This document shows positions 10,681 through 21,935 of a stretch of DNA of 64,000 nt, piece by piece. Below the pieces are notes generated by a model. That model was not told where the DNA came from. It saw only the letters and a list, made by a program, of their open reading frames with translations, and did no database searches. Both the position numbers and the translations under genes were made by a program. The DNA is taken from positions 158,106,246 to 158,170,245 of the forward strand of contig CM045763.1 of NCBI GenBank assembly GCA_025200525.1, in the 5' to 3' direction. How positions within the stretch are numbered: position 1 is the first letter of the stretch; each line of letters begins with the position of its first letter. The DNA is from Camellia lanceoleosa. Lineage: Eukaryota; Streptophyta; Magnoliopsida; Ericales; Theaceae.

Positions 10681-11339
10681 GTTGGCTCTAGTCTCTTTAA
10701 AGAGGCTTTTGTCACGTAATAACTTTAGCTTTCAAAAGGAGGCTTTTGTCAACTTCTTTAACTTATTTCATTATTATTGTATATTTTCTTTAACTAACCT
10801 TTTTTTTTTTTTTAAGGCATTCTTATGGAAAAGAGACTTGAATATCGTTTACATGACAAGAGGGATGTACTAGATAAATTTGGTCTGAAAAATAATTAGG
10901 CACAAATCTATCACTCATTGTCATCCACGGAGTTGGACCCTTACATTCCCTTACATACATCTTCCGAAGACTTGGTCTATACAAGAATCCGAAATAGTTG
11001 CGAGATTCTTGAGAAATAGCACTCCAAATCAATTGGTTCATTCCCTGTCTCAATCCTCTGTCTGTTTTCTGAAGAGCTTGTTTGCTCTGAATTTAACACT
11101 CTTTTTAGGAGGATGAAAAATGAGAAATTAAGACGGGATAACTCTTTTAATGTTTGCGGAATTTCTACCTATCTTGAATCCTCTCTATGGACCTTTTGGT
11201 TAAATAATGTTTTTTTTCCCCTATATTTCCCTCTACTTTGAAGAAGTCTGGGATTTATGCCGCGATCTATATATTCCAATTTTCTTATGCCAGAAACATC
11301 TCCTTACTCAAAGGATTTTTAGAGTGATGGTCACCAAAT
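10681..11339 (+). other. presumed 5' region of the PMD gene of element D
   Basis: No strong protein motif, but it directly precedes the PMD match and contains short open segments on the plus strand. Poly-T at 10801-10813. Exon limits cannot be set by eye. Confidence 0.3.
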
Positions 11340-11930
11340 ATTAACACATTTCACACTATTTACGCGAACTTGGGAACTTCTTATGGGACCTTCATTGCAT
11401 TAGTGGCCTTCCTATCCTTGGCAAGTTTTATGAAGAGTTCACCTCCTCCATTGACATTTTATGTTCATCCCAGACACCTAAGGTGTGTCGTGGTCTTTTC
11501 TACATTTATGCCAACTTTGTTCAATCCAAGAATTTTAACACCTGAACTTCCAAGTTTATTCATGAATCCCCAACTTCAAGTAGTGGTTTTCGATGGAAAG
11601 AAAACATTCTGATGAGGTATATCTTGCTGGCTTTTTAGCGAGTTGGCTTAATGGGTTTGTCTTCCCTCACTCTTCTATGGAAGTTCATCCAACCACCTTC
11701 CATGTAGCCACCAAAATAGTTGGTGGTACTTTATTTAGCCTGGCCATCCCCATCCTTGCATATCTTTATCATTCTCTTAGTAAGATGGCATTATCACCTT
11801 TGCCTGGGGAGGAAAATATCCAAGGCCCTTTGCATTACTTTTTTGGAAGAATTTCACTATATTTTACTAAGACTTACTCTCATGGGGATCCTCAGTTAAT
11901 TCATCTGATTCCCAATATTCATTTCATGTC
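11340..11930 (+). pseudogene. plant mobile domain (PMD) gene of element D, first part
   Basis: One frame near 11350-11480 reads NFLWDLHCISGLPILGKFYE, the start of a plant mobile domain ('aminotransferase-like', PF10536-type). The frame 11593-11930 continues with DEVYLAGFLASWLNGFVFP, then VHPTTFHVATKIVGG and SLAIPILAYLYHSL. PMD proteins are plant nuclear proteins (MAIN/MAIL relatives) and also cargo of transposable elements. A frameshift lies between the two blocks, and the gene is cut at 11931 by a solo LTR of the A family; the match resumes after 14920. Confidence 0.75.
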
Positions 11931-12938
11931 TATGGGATGCCTTTAGGGTTACCAAGCGCACCCAATAGTTCAGACTCCCAATCTCCGATCTGATATCACT
12001 AGTGCAATATGGTACCCAAAAAAAAAAAAAAAAAATGAGAGTCCAAATCTGGAAAATTTTCTAGAGAATCCATTTTATTTCAAAACATTTTCCAGAAATG
12101 GACTACATCACTAGATTTCAGAGTCGCCACCTAATCTTTGGGGGCAATTAGGAAACTTGTGACTCATGCCAAAAGCCATTGTCCGTCATAAACCAAAGTG
12201 TCTCGGCATGGGAACTTAGATATAAGGGAAGAAAGTCATTATTTGAGCACCCTCGCTCACTTGATCGAAAGATCGACCTCTACTAAGTCATGATGTGGTT
12301 TTTATAATCAATATATATTCATGTTCTGGTTATTATTAATACTAACATTACTATACGAGGCAATCAAATATAGACTATGTCACCGATTTTGGCTATGTTT
12401 TGATTTCATGCATTTTTTGAAAAGACTTTTTGTACAAACTCTGAAGCATAAGAATTAATTACATTCCAACATAAGTAACACAACCTTCATCCATCAACAT
12501 TCATACAGATATTTCAATTAAACATTTAGCCTCATGGTATAGCAGTGAACATGATAGAAAAAATATGCACACAATATGCTAAAGCAAAGAAACACTCACC
12601 TAGTACTCTGAGATGAGAAGAAAGAATAGTTTAGTATATGCATGATCCTATATACAAGTAACTAATGCAACCTATACATGACATGCATCTATAGGCCTGC
12701 ATACTAAGATATGACATGGACATTATCTCAAAACATAGGGTGGTGCATATATTCAACTTATTAGAAATGATAAACTCCACAAATGCAAATGAGATGGACC
12801 TTAATGCATGAAAAATTGATGTAATACATGGACGTGATAAATAAGACGTAATGCTATACATAAATCTTGTAAATAGAAGGGTTAGAAAGACATGGGGTTA
12901 GAAGATTATTACAATAATTCAAAAAAGAAAGGAGAGGG

Positions 12939-12976
<38 letters not shown>

Positions 12977-14919
12977 TAGAACTTGAATAAATAATAAAAG
13001 AAAAGAAGGAGGATTGAAGAAATTATTACAACATTGAATTAATTCAGCCAAGTTATTGCTGAATCTAACAAATCGTATTAAATAAACCAATTAACAGCTC
13101 CAGAACCACCCAGAAGGGCACTCCCTAGAAGCTATTTGCTCTGTTCTTGGGAGAATCATTCGCTAGACACAAAATGAGCTGGATGAACTCTTCTTCCAGT
13201 TGAGATTTAGGCCAGTGCAGAAAATCTAGAACAGAAGCTAAGAACGTCTTCCAAGGGGTGCTCATCCTTTCTACCTCATCCACTCACAAGAATCACTTAA
13301 GGAAAAGGTAGATGGGTCTTAACCCTTAACAATAGCAAAAACAGATATATAGAACAAATATTTGCAATAAATTAGCAGATTAAGAGGATCAAAGCAAAAA
13401 CAAATTCAAGCCTAAGAAATAGATGGGAACCTACATCATCTCTTTGTAAATAAGAGCAGGTTAGTATCCAAATCCATTCTATTAATTGCAGATAGCAGAT
13501 TAATAAACATCATTTCTTAGTGAAAGTTTTTCTTTGAAAACAAGGAATTCATCAAAAGTCCATTGAAAACTCTTCTTCTATTCATGGAATAAGGGTGTTT
13601 CCACTACTTCCCATATTCAGAAATGAGTAAGAAAAGAGAGTTCAATGCCTTTGACAAAAAATCTCTTGTTTGCTTCCAAAATACTCAATAAAAAAGGAAC
13701 AACACAACTTTTTCAACATCAAATCCCGAGGATCATCCGAGCAATCCTATGAAACAACCCCTAGCACTCATTGACTTTGAGTAAAGAGTTGAGACACATG
13801 GATCAAAATACTTAGAAGATAGGATATGTGAAAATAAAGTGTGTAGCAACAAGAAAAACTATTCTACATATTAAACTTGTGAATGGATGGCTAATTTCTA
13901 CTCCTAATCACATTTACAAGGTTCCAAAATATACAACAATAAGAGACTTAAGCTATGTAAATCAATAAAGGAAAGAAAGACAACCAATTCAATGGATGAG
14001 TGGCTAATTTCTACCCCCTCCACATTGATGAGGACTTGTTACATATTGGCAACAGTTATATAATAAAGAACAAGGTTGGAAATAAAGGGAAAAGAGGAGA
14101 AATGGTAGTCAAAAGTCCAATAATCTCACCTCTTAAAGAGGATGAGCTTCCTTGTTTTCCAAACTCTCTCTTAGTTTTGTCAAGTCCTTCTAGATGCGTT
14201 TTAAAATGTCCAAGAACCTTCACAAGAAGCTTAGGATCAAGCTTGAATGGTGTTTGATTGTTCAAAGTTAGAGATTGGTAGGTAAGAGATGAAAGAGAAA
14301 CGAAGAGGAGTCAAGAGGCTTATACTAGCCTTAGGCAAATTTTCAAATCGTTAGAAATGAGTTGCCGAGCTCTATTTATAGAGCCTCGGGTGTAAATATT
14401 TGAGATATTTATGGAAAGTGTGTTGGACAAGTTAAATTCTCAAAAATACTCAGACCGACAATTCAAATGCTTATTCCCTTTAATGTTTGGTTGAATGCTC
14501 TTTTGACCAACATCATATGTTGCCTAGCCAGTCAAAAAGTACATCGTTAGATCAACAAGGTAAAGTCAACTTGAATTGAGAGGAGAAATAGGTATGCTAA
14601 AGGATTTTACCTTTTCCATTCATTCCCGCTATATTTGTTGCTCTATTTGTTTGAAAATGTGTGGTATTCTAGTTTGATAAATACTGAGCCTCAAGACATA
14701 TTAGTAATGTTTGGAACTGCATAACCAAACTTGTTTTGAAAAAGTTTCTCATTTTGGTCAAAAAGCACTTTGGCCAAAATAGGTGTTGAGATGGTTTAAG
14801 GCTTGTATCATAGACTTCTTGTTGAGGGATTCACAGGATTAGCACATCTCATTTTCATCATTGGGTACCCAAGAAAGAGCACCTAAGTCTTAAGATTGGT
14901 AAAAAATAGGATGTCTACA
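11931..14919 (-). mobile_element. solo LTR of the A family inserted in the PMD gene of D
   Basis: About 2.99 kb, homologous along its length to the LTRs of element A (17548-20460 and 54725-59640). Shared landmarks: the start GGGATGCCTTTAGGGTT, the phrase GACTCCCAATCTC, the GTCATGATGTGG segment, and the end GGATGTCTACA. No gag or pol is attached. The minus strand has a TATA box (CTATAAATAGAGC) near 14370-14385, better kept than in the 3' LTR of A. The first bases are TA instead of TG. It holds a (GA)n run at 12941-12971. I found no target duplication. Confidence 0.8.
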
Positions 14920-15720
14920 TTGCCATATCTTGGGTTTATTGGAAACCAATCGGCTAACTAGTTTTTTACCGATAAGTTTTTGTTTGTGGACTATCTCCTT
15001 ACTTATCATAAGGAGTGTCAGTTTAAGGTTCTTACTAATGAAGATGAACCTTTAGACACTCTAGTTGACTCTGAAAGGATATCACCTTTCTACCTTAGCT
15101 ATTTTATATCTTTGTGACCATGGATTTTAACTTTTAAAATGGGATTTAATTTAATTTCTAAACCGTACTCCCCCAACCGATATGGTCATCAATTTGGGTT
15201 TGCTCAAGCTTGCCCTACATCGCTTGATGTATTTTGTTGACAACTCTCTCCAAATGGTCTAAATTTTATTATAATTGGCACCATATGCTATGTTGTGGTA
15301 AAAAAGTTTCGTTGGAGTTACCAGTTCTACCTACTTCTCACGAATCATGCCTTATGCCAATTGGTGGTCGGAAATTCTTTTACCAGACTCTAATATGTTA
15401 CTCATACCCAAATTAAAATCTTCATGCCGATAAAGTTAGATATGTCAATTAAAGGTCAAAAGACTAAAAGCCTTCTTACTCGAGATCCAGTCATCATCTT
15501 CACCTATTGCTTTGGAAGCGTCGTCACTTTAGAGAATGGATAATAGTCAATCACCTTTTGCTATTTCTAGATTTGGTCACTAAATTTTAGACCTCCTACA
15601 TCTTTTTAAGGATATGTGTAATTCTAAGTTTAAAATGAGATTTAGTTTTGAGCTATTAGATTCTGGCATTCAATTTTCTAGGCTGGCAAAAGTTTTTCTA
15701 GAGACTATGTTGGCGATTGT
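14920..15720 (+). pseudogene. PMD gene of element D, second part
   Basis: Resumes the PMD protein broken at 11930. Near 15135-15215 the plus strand reads KMGFNLISKPYSPNRYGHQF then GFAQACP, the family's EPY-PHR-QFG block. Many stops and shifts lie between the short matching pieces, so this is a decayed coding region, perhaps with introns. A 60-residue frame at 15234-15416 is the likely continuation. Confidence 0.65.
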
Positions 15721-16087
15721 ACAGGAACTTCTTCCCAACCAACAGTTTTGACCAAAACTCCAATGGACAAATTTTGCACATATTTGTACTCTTTTTTATT
15801 AAAGATAAAAATGAGACTATGATTCAAGAACTTTTTGAGGGAGATGGATATGAATTAACTGCCTTAGGTTGTATTCGCATTAAGAGTGTCGAAGTTCCTT
15901 GTCCCATCAAATCTTTTGATCGTTCGGTTAGTGGGAGTAGCGAGAGTGCGAGTGAGGATGAATAATATGACTACTCTCCTCTTTTAGATGGCACACCTGC
16001 TAAGATGAGCAAATTGCCCTTGGCAGATGTTGATATTCCTCTTCTACATTTTCCTTTATGACAGGTTTGGAGAAATATGTAATTCTT

Positions 16088-16128
<41 letters not shown>

Positions 16129-16389
16129 CCTTTCATTTTTTTAGGCACTGTGCATGTTGCTCAAACTTCTCCAGCTGCCTTGCATATGCCATTAGCTACT
16201 TTTAAAGGTATTCTTATTCATTCCTTGTAATTCATTTTATTTTATTATGTATACATATTCAAGGAACTCTTTTATATTTAGATCATGCTACATTGTAGAA
16301 TTCATGGTCCACCTACCGGAATCACAATCTGCCTTCTCCCACACCTAAGTCTCTTCAAGCCTTACAACAAGGTACACTTCATTCATCTA

Positions 16390-16420
<31 letters not shown>

Positions 16421-17161
16421 GTGTGTGTTTTCTTTTTACCTTCCATCTTTTATTGAGTGTCTCCCTCTATTTTAATAGAAATTACTTTTGATACATCGGA
16501 AGAGGCCCAAACGCTTACAGACTTGATTAAAGCAAGTGGGGTTGACAAGTAATTTGGCCAACTTGAAGCACCCCTTGCTCCATCTAGCCTTCTTTCTGGG
16601 ACTTCATCTAATGAAGTAGCCACTGACCTTACTATTTCTCTCCAATCAATTATGGATGGTAATGGCATCATTGTTGTGGAAAACAATGTTTTTATGATTT
16701 TGAAGAGTTTAGGTGTAGACTTCACCTTGTTTTACGAGAAAGTGAAGATGTTCATTAGGTGCTTAGCTTTGAAAACCCAGCTTGTAGATTCTTCAATTTT
16801 CTCTATTGTAGAATTTGAGGCACAATACCATGAGAAGAAGCTTCATTTTGACAAAGTTTATGATAATCATGAAGAGTGGTCAGCTTCAATTATCAAGTCG
16901 GATGAGCACATTGCAGGCCTTAATCAAAGGATTATTCAAACCAAAGAATTACTCAAGCAATTTGAAGAGGAATTATCATCGGCCCATGTGGAGCATGCAT
17001 CATTTATGCATGATTTTGCACTAGTTTCCAAGGGTATTCCTAAATCTGAAGAAGACGTCCAAACTACTTTGAATGCTTTGAGCCAACACAAGAAGAAAAA
17101 TGTAAAATACAATGTTGTGGAAAATGCTTTTGATAGGGCTAAGGCTTTTCTTCATGAATGA
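15717..17161 (+). pseudogene. PMD gene of element D, C-terminal coiled-coil exons
   Basis: Frame 15717-15965 ends in an acidic serine-rich tail (SGSSESASEDE). Frame 16652-17161 (169 residues) is the longest clean one: it is rich in charged residues with heptad-like spacing, including IIQTKELLKQFEEELSSAHV, as in the C-terminal coiled coils of PMD-type element proteins. The stretch between has (CT)n at 16093-16122 and (CT)n(AT)n(GT)n at 16390-16427, and probable intron borders such as TTTTAG near 16140. No start is assigned because this is the 3' end of a multi-exon gene. Confidence 0.5.
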
Positions 17162-17547
17162 ATGTATTTTTATTTTTTTATTTATTCATTCATTTGTTAT
17201 TTTCCAAAGAACATTTTATTTTATTTTTAATTTTTTATTTGTATTAAGGACGATGTATTTATGAAATTTTGCAAGGTAATAGATTTATTTATTATATGAA
17301 ATTTCACAACACAATATATTGATTCGTCTTATTTTAACTGTTTACAGTTTACACTCTTATGGGCTAAGTGTATCTTACATTTGAATTTGGTTGAGCCGTA
17401 CATAGTTTATACTCTTGATAGTCAAGAATATCCAATGTTTAACCACCTTAGACTTCGGTGGAGTATTTTAACAGTTTAACCACATACAATATAGTTGGTG
17501 GTTTTCAATTTATGTTTGGGCCATACATAGTTTATACTTTTGCGGTC
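17162..17547. repeat. tandemly repeated spacer of D, target of element A
   Basis: Two copies of a unit beginning ACATAGTTTATACT. The first (about 17400-17515) continues AGAATATCCAATG, then CTTCGGTGGAGTATTTTAAC. The second begins at 17523 and is cut at 17547 by element A, then continues beyond it at 59641 as AAGGAGTATCCAATG and CTTCGGTGGACTATTTTAGC. The first copy therefore serves as an internal picture of the empty site. Confidence 0.75.
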
Positions 17548-20460
17548 TGTGGGATGCCTTTGGGGTTATCAAGTGCACCCAACAGTTTAGACTCCCAATC
17601 TCTAATCTAATATCACTAATGCAATGTGAAGCAAAAAATAAGAGTCAAGATTCAACAACTTTTATAGAAAATCCATTTTTTTTGCAAAATATTTTCCTTA
17701 AATGAACTACATCACCAAATTTCAGAGTCGCTACCTAATATTTTGGAAAAATTAGGAAACCCATGACTCGTGCCAAAGGCCACTGTTCGTTATAACAAAA
17801 GTGTCTTGGCTTGGGAACCTAAGTATGAGAGGGAAGACCAATTAATTGAACACCCCTCTTACCCAATCAGAAGATTGACCTCTACTAAGTCATGATGTGG
17901 CTTTTATAATCAACATATATTCATGTTCCAGTTATTATTAATGCTATTATGGCTATTTGAGGCAATCAAATATAGATTGTGTCACTATTTTTGGTTATGT
18001 TTCGATTTTCAGGCATTTTTGAAAAGCTTTATTTATTTAATTTTTTTTTATACAAACTCTGACGCATAAGAATCAATTACATTCTAAAACAAATAACACA
18101 ACCTTTCATCCACTGACATTCAAACAGATATCTCATTTAAGAACTTATTTCGTGGTATAGCAATAGATATGATAAGGAACATGCACATACAATATGCTAA
18201 AGCCAAAAATTCTCACCTAGTACTCCAAGATAAGCCTGAAGAAATGTTTTGATATATGTATATACATAATCCCATATGCAATCAACTAATGCAATGCACA
18301 GAAGTCCAGATACTAGGATATGATGTGGATATCATTTCAACACATGGAATAGCATAGGTATTCAGCTTGGAAATAGTAAATCCATCGATGCAAATGAATC
18401 GGACTCAAATGCGTGGAAAGTATTTGCAATATACATGTATGATAAATAAAATATGAGGTAATACAAAAAACATATAAATAAAAGGGTTAGAAAGACGTAG
18501 GGTTGGAAGATTATTACAACAATTCGAATGAGAAAGAAGGGGAAAAAGAGAGATTATTACAACACTTTGAATAATTAATAAAAGAAAAGAAGGGGGATTG
18601 GAAAAATTATTACAACAATGCATGGTTTCAACCAAATTAAGGTTGAATCTAACAAATCATGCCAAATGAACAAAATAAGTCGACTAGCAACTCTAGAACC
18701 ACCCAGGAGACCACCCCCTTTGAAGTAGCCTGCTACGGTCTTGGGGAATTTAGTCGACTATGGGCAATAGTGGCTGGCAGAACAAAATATGGGCTGGCCG
18801 AATCTTTCCTTTGAGCAAAATCTGGACTTATGCAAGGATTCCAGAACAGAAGCCATGTACACTTTTAAAGGGGTATTAACCCCTTCTTCATCCTCTACTC
18901 ACATAAACCACTTAAGGAAGAAGTTGATGGGCCATAACCCTCAATAATGATATAAATAGATATGAACAACATATATTTTGCCCAAAAAAAAAAAAAAAGA
19001 ATTAAATGGATCAAATCAAGAACAAATTCAAGCCCAAGAAATGGATATAAACCTACATCTTCTCTTTGTGAATAATGGTAAATTAATACCCACATCCATG
19101 TTATTCAGTAGAGAGTGTAGATTAATGTAAATCATTTCTTGGTGGAAGCTTTGCTTTTAAAACAACAGATTCATTAAAGCCACTGACAAACTTCTCATGT
19201 AGTCATAGAACAATGATGTTTTCACCTTTTTCTATGTTTATGAATGATTGAGAATGGAGTTTTCAATACCCTTTGACCCAAAATCTCTTGTTTTACTTCC
19301 AAAAATAAATAAAAAGAGGAGAACACATAAAATCCCTAGAATCACTCAAGCAATCCTATGAACAACCATTCTACTTATTATAATTAATCATAGCAACAAG
19401 AAAAACTACTTTACTTATTGAACTTATGAATGGATGGCTAACAGCTACTCCCAAACACATCCACAAGGGTCCAAAATACATAAGAATTAAAAGTTAGAGC
19501 TAAGAAAAGTAAGAAAATAAAGGAAAAGCTATCAACTCAATAGATGGGTGGCTAAATCTACTCTCTCCATATCTATGGGGGCTTGTTACATCTGTACAAC
19601 AGTTACATAGTGAAAACAAAGCTTGAATCAAAGAAAGAAATAGAGAAAGAAGATTAAAGTATCACCTCTTAAAGAGGATGAGCTCTCTTGATTTGAAAAC
19701 TCCTTTTTAATTCCCTCAAGTCACTTTAGATGTGTTGTTTAATGTCCAAGAGTCATAGCAAGAAGCTTAGGATCAAGCTTCAATGGAGCCTTAGTGTTCA
19801 AAGCTAATGGGTGGTAGGTAGGAGGTGAGGGCAAGAGAGATAGGGGTCAAGAGGCCCTTATGAGCCTTGGGAAAATTTTTTAACCTTTCTGAATGAGCTA
19901 CTGAGCTCTATTTACAGAGCCCAAGGTGTAAATATCTGAGATATTTATGGAGAGTGTGCTGGACAAGCTGAAATTTCTGAAAATGCTCTGTACCCATAAT
20001 ATTTAGTTGGCCGTTCCTTTTGGTGTCCATCCGTATTCTTTTTTTACCAGCCATCATATGGTGTCTGGCCAAGCAAAGAAGACACCATTTGATCAACAAG
20101 TTAGGGTTAGCCTAAATTGAGAGAAGAAACAGGTATTTCAGAAGATTTCATCATTTCCATTCACTCCTATTATATTCTTTGCTTAGTTTGTTTGAAAGAA
20201 TACAATGCTTTGACTTTGAAAATATGAGCCTCTAGAACATTGGGGTAATGTTTGGAATCGCACCACTATACTTATTTTGAAAGAGGTTTCTATTTCAGTC
20301 GAAAATCATTTTGTCCAAAACAGGCATTTGGATGGTTTAAAGCTTGACCTTTAAGCTTCTTGCTTTAGAACTTGTAAGATTAACACATCTTCTCTTCATC
20401 ATCAGGAACAGAAAAGAGAGCACCCAAGTTTTAAGGCTAGTAAAAAATGGGATGTCTACA
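17548..20460 (-). mobile_element. 3' LTR of element A
   Basis: Starts on the minus strand at 20460 with TGTAGACATCCC, directly after the polypurine tract, and ends at 17548. Homologous to 54725-59640 and 11931-14919. Its TATA box has decayed: the minus strand reads CTGTAAATAGAGC (about 19905-19920) where the solo LTR has CTATAAATAGAGC. No coding content. Confidence 0.85.
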
Positions 20461-20475
20461 ATTGCCCCTTTTTGA
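20461..20475 (-). other. polypurine tract of element A
   Basis: The minus strand reads TCAAAAAGGGGCAAT and then TGTAGACATCCC of the 3' LTR. An A-run plus GGGGCAAT just before TGTAGACA is typical of Tat/Ogre-type elements. It fixes the orientation of A. Confidence 0.85.
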
Positions 20476-21476
20476 CAGAGCTCAATGCGTCATTTCATAA
20501 CATGAGTGAATGTCAAAGCCCCAAAGACGACCTTTTTGATGAGGCCATAAGACTTGGGCAAACAAACAAAACGTAGATAAAATTTTGTTGAACCTGAGGG
20601 TTGCCTACATATCCCTTTGCAAGGAATCAAACTAGTGTAATTTAAGGGCGGAATGCAAATGCTCTGCTTGAAACATATTTGAAAAAGATTGGGCTTATGT
20701 GCCACATGCCGCCATGATTTGAGAATTGGGCTTACATGTATCACACTATCGGAACCCTGAAAAGATTAATGATGCGAACGCCACAGAAGGTGAAATGGAA
20801 CAAAGATAAAGTTTCAAAGATGACAAAAGAAAGAGGAGGACCTTATGCAAATAACATAAAGCAAGTTAATACCTACGGAAAGCATGAAGAATGGCACACA
20901 ACATATATAAGCATGCTCTACATGAATAAAGAAATTCAAGACACATCCACACTATGACACAAGAGAGAAAAAGAAAAGGATGGCCACAGAGAAAGTCACA
21001 CAAGACCGACACTCATAGTGACAAGGAACTCCACAACACACTCCAAACATGCCACAACATGAAAGGAGAAACAAGGGGTGGTGTTAACTGCCAACCTGCG
21101 TAGTGGATGGTATTAACCGAGGTTTCACACCTTACACACTTCACATGTGTAGAGAGCGATTGCAACAATAGAATTATGTTGTTGAGGCAAATGTAGGAAA
21201 AACACTATAGAATAGGAATAGAACTCCCCCATTAAAACCCTTGATTGATCATTCCTTAGAAAATAACATCTGTGCACCTCTGAGTATACATACCATTGAC
21301 AATCTCTAGCCGGCTCAAAGATTGCCTGGCTGATTGAAAATATGGATGGCTGGCCCTGTCGGGTGATTCCAGGGTCAAAATAGTATTTTCAAGTCTTTGA
21401 AATTCTATAGAAAGGTGCGGCATTTTCATTCGAAAACACTCCCCCAATTCTCTAGAACTACTTTTGATTACCACTC
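20476..21476. other. 3' untranslated region of element A
   Basis: Includes near 20575-20640 a sequence with GGTTGCCTACATATCC that is homologous to 46090-46160 just downstream of pol. The rest holds short frames without motifs. Some of 20736-21476 could be exons or introns of the antisense frame that follows, but nothing supports a specific model. Confidence 0.5.
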
Positions 21477-21935
21477 ATGGTAAATGATGATTTCTTTTCA
21501 CTTCCCCTTGGCTCCATAGTCGGTTTCAATGAGCATAACACACTAGAGAGCTGCGGCACCTCCCCTAGGAGCACTGTGGCTGAGGCTCTTGCCATGGCTA
21601 TTACTAATGGAATTGACCCCGAGCTAGCTCATACTGTGAGACATGCAATGAGGCACATCTTGGGACAACCTTGCGGTGGTAATGGAGGTTGCGGGCAATT
21701 GGTGGATGGCGAACCTGTGCAGACATGGGCTCGTGGTTGGGAATGCTACTATGTTCCAAGTCAAGCTCTCTATAAGTGATGAGGTGTGGGACTCCGAGGA
21801 CGGGGACGGGGCACCTTGCAATTGAGTCCATTTTCTCCATACTTTTCGGATTTCCATCACGGAAGACAATTTGGAGCTACTCCAACTACCCACCCAAATT
21901 CTCTGGTGGTAAGTAGTAATGACAGGGATGACATG
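21477..21935 (+). pseudogene. antisense frame 3 of element A, part 1 (unrecognised)
   Basis: A plus-strand frame of 100 residues begins MVNDDFFSLPLGSIVGFNE and holds TSPRSTVAEALAMAITNG and a Gly-Cys patch (CGGNGGCG). It meets two adjacent stops (TGATGA, 21777-21782) and then continues in the same frame with GLRGRGRGTLQLSP and HHGRQFGATP to 21935. Element C cuts it there; the frame resumes without a break at 39895. I do not recognise the family. The Arg-Gly-rich segment is like the tails of nucleic-acid-binding proteins, which is only a resemblance. It lies on the strand opposite gag-pol of A, as do the PMD and DUF7745 genes. Confidence 0.5.

Larger units (their letters stand above)
10681..17547 (-). 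mobile_element. Element D, 3' portion (Tat-type gypsy), left of element A
   Basis: This segment and 59641-64000 belong to one older element that was split by element A. The link is a tandem repeat: 17390-17510 and the sequence across the split (17522-17547 continuing at 59641-59730) are two copies of one unit. The segment carries an antisense (+) PMD gene, the cargo position seen in element A. The 3' LTR of D has not been recognised; it should lie left of the minisatellite. Confidence 0.55.
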
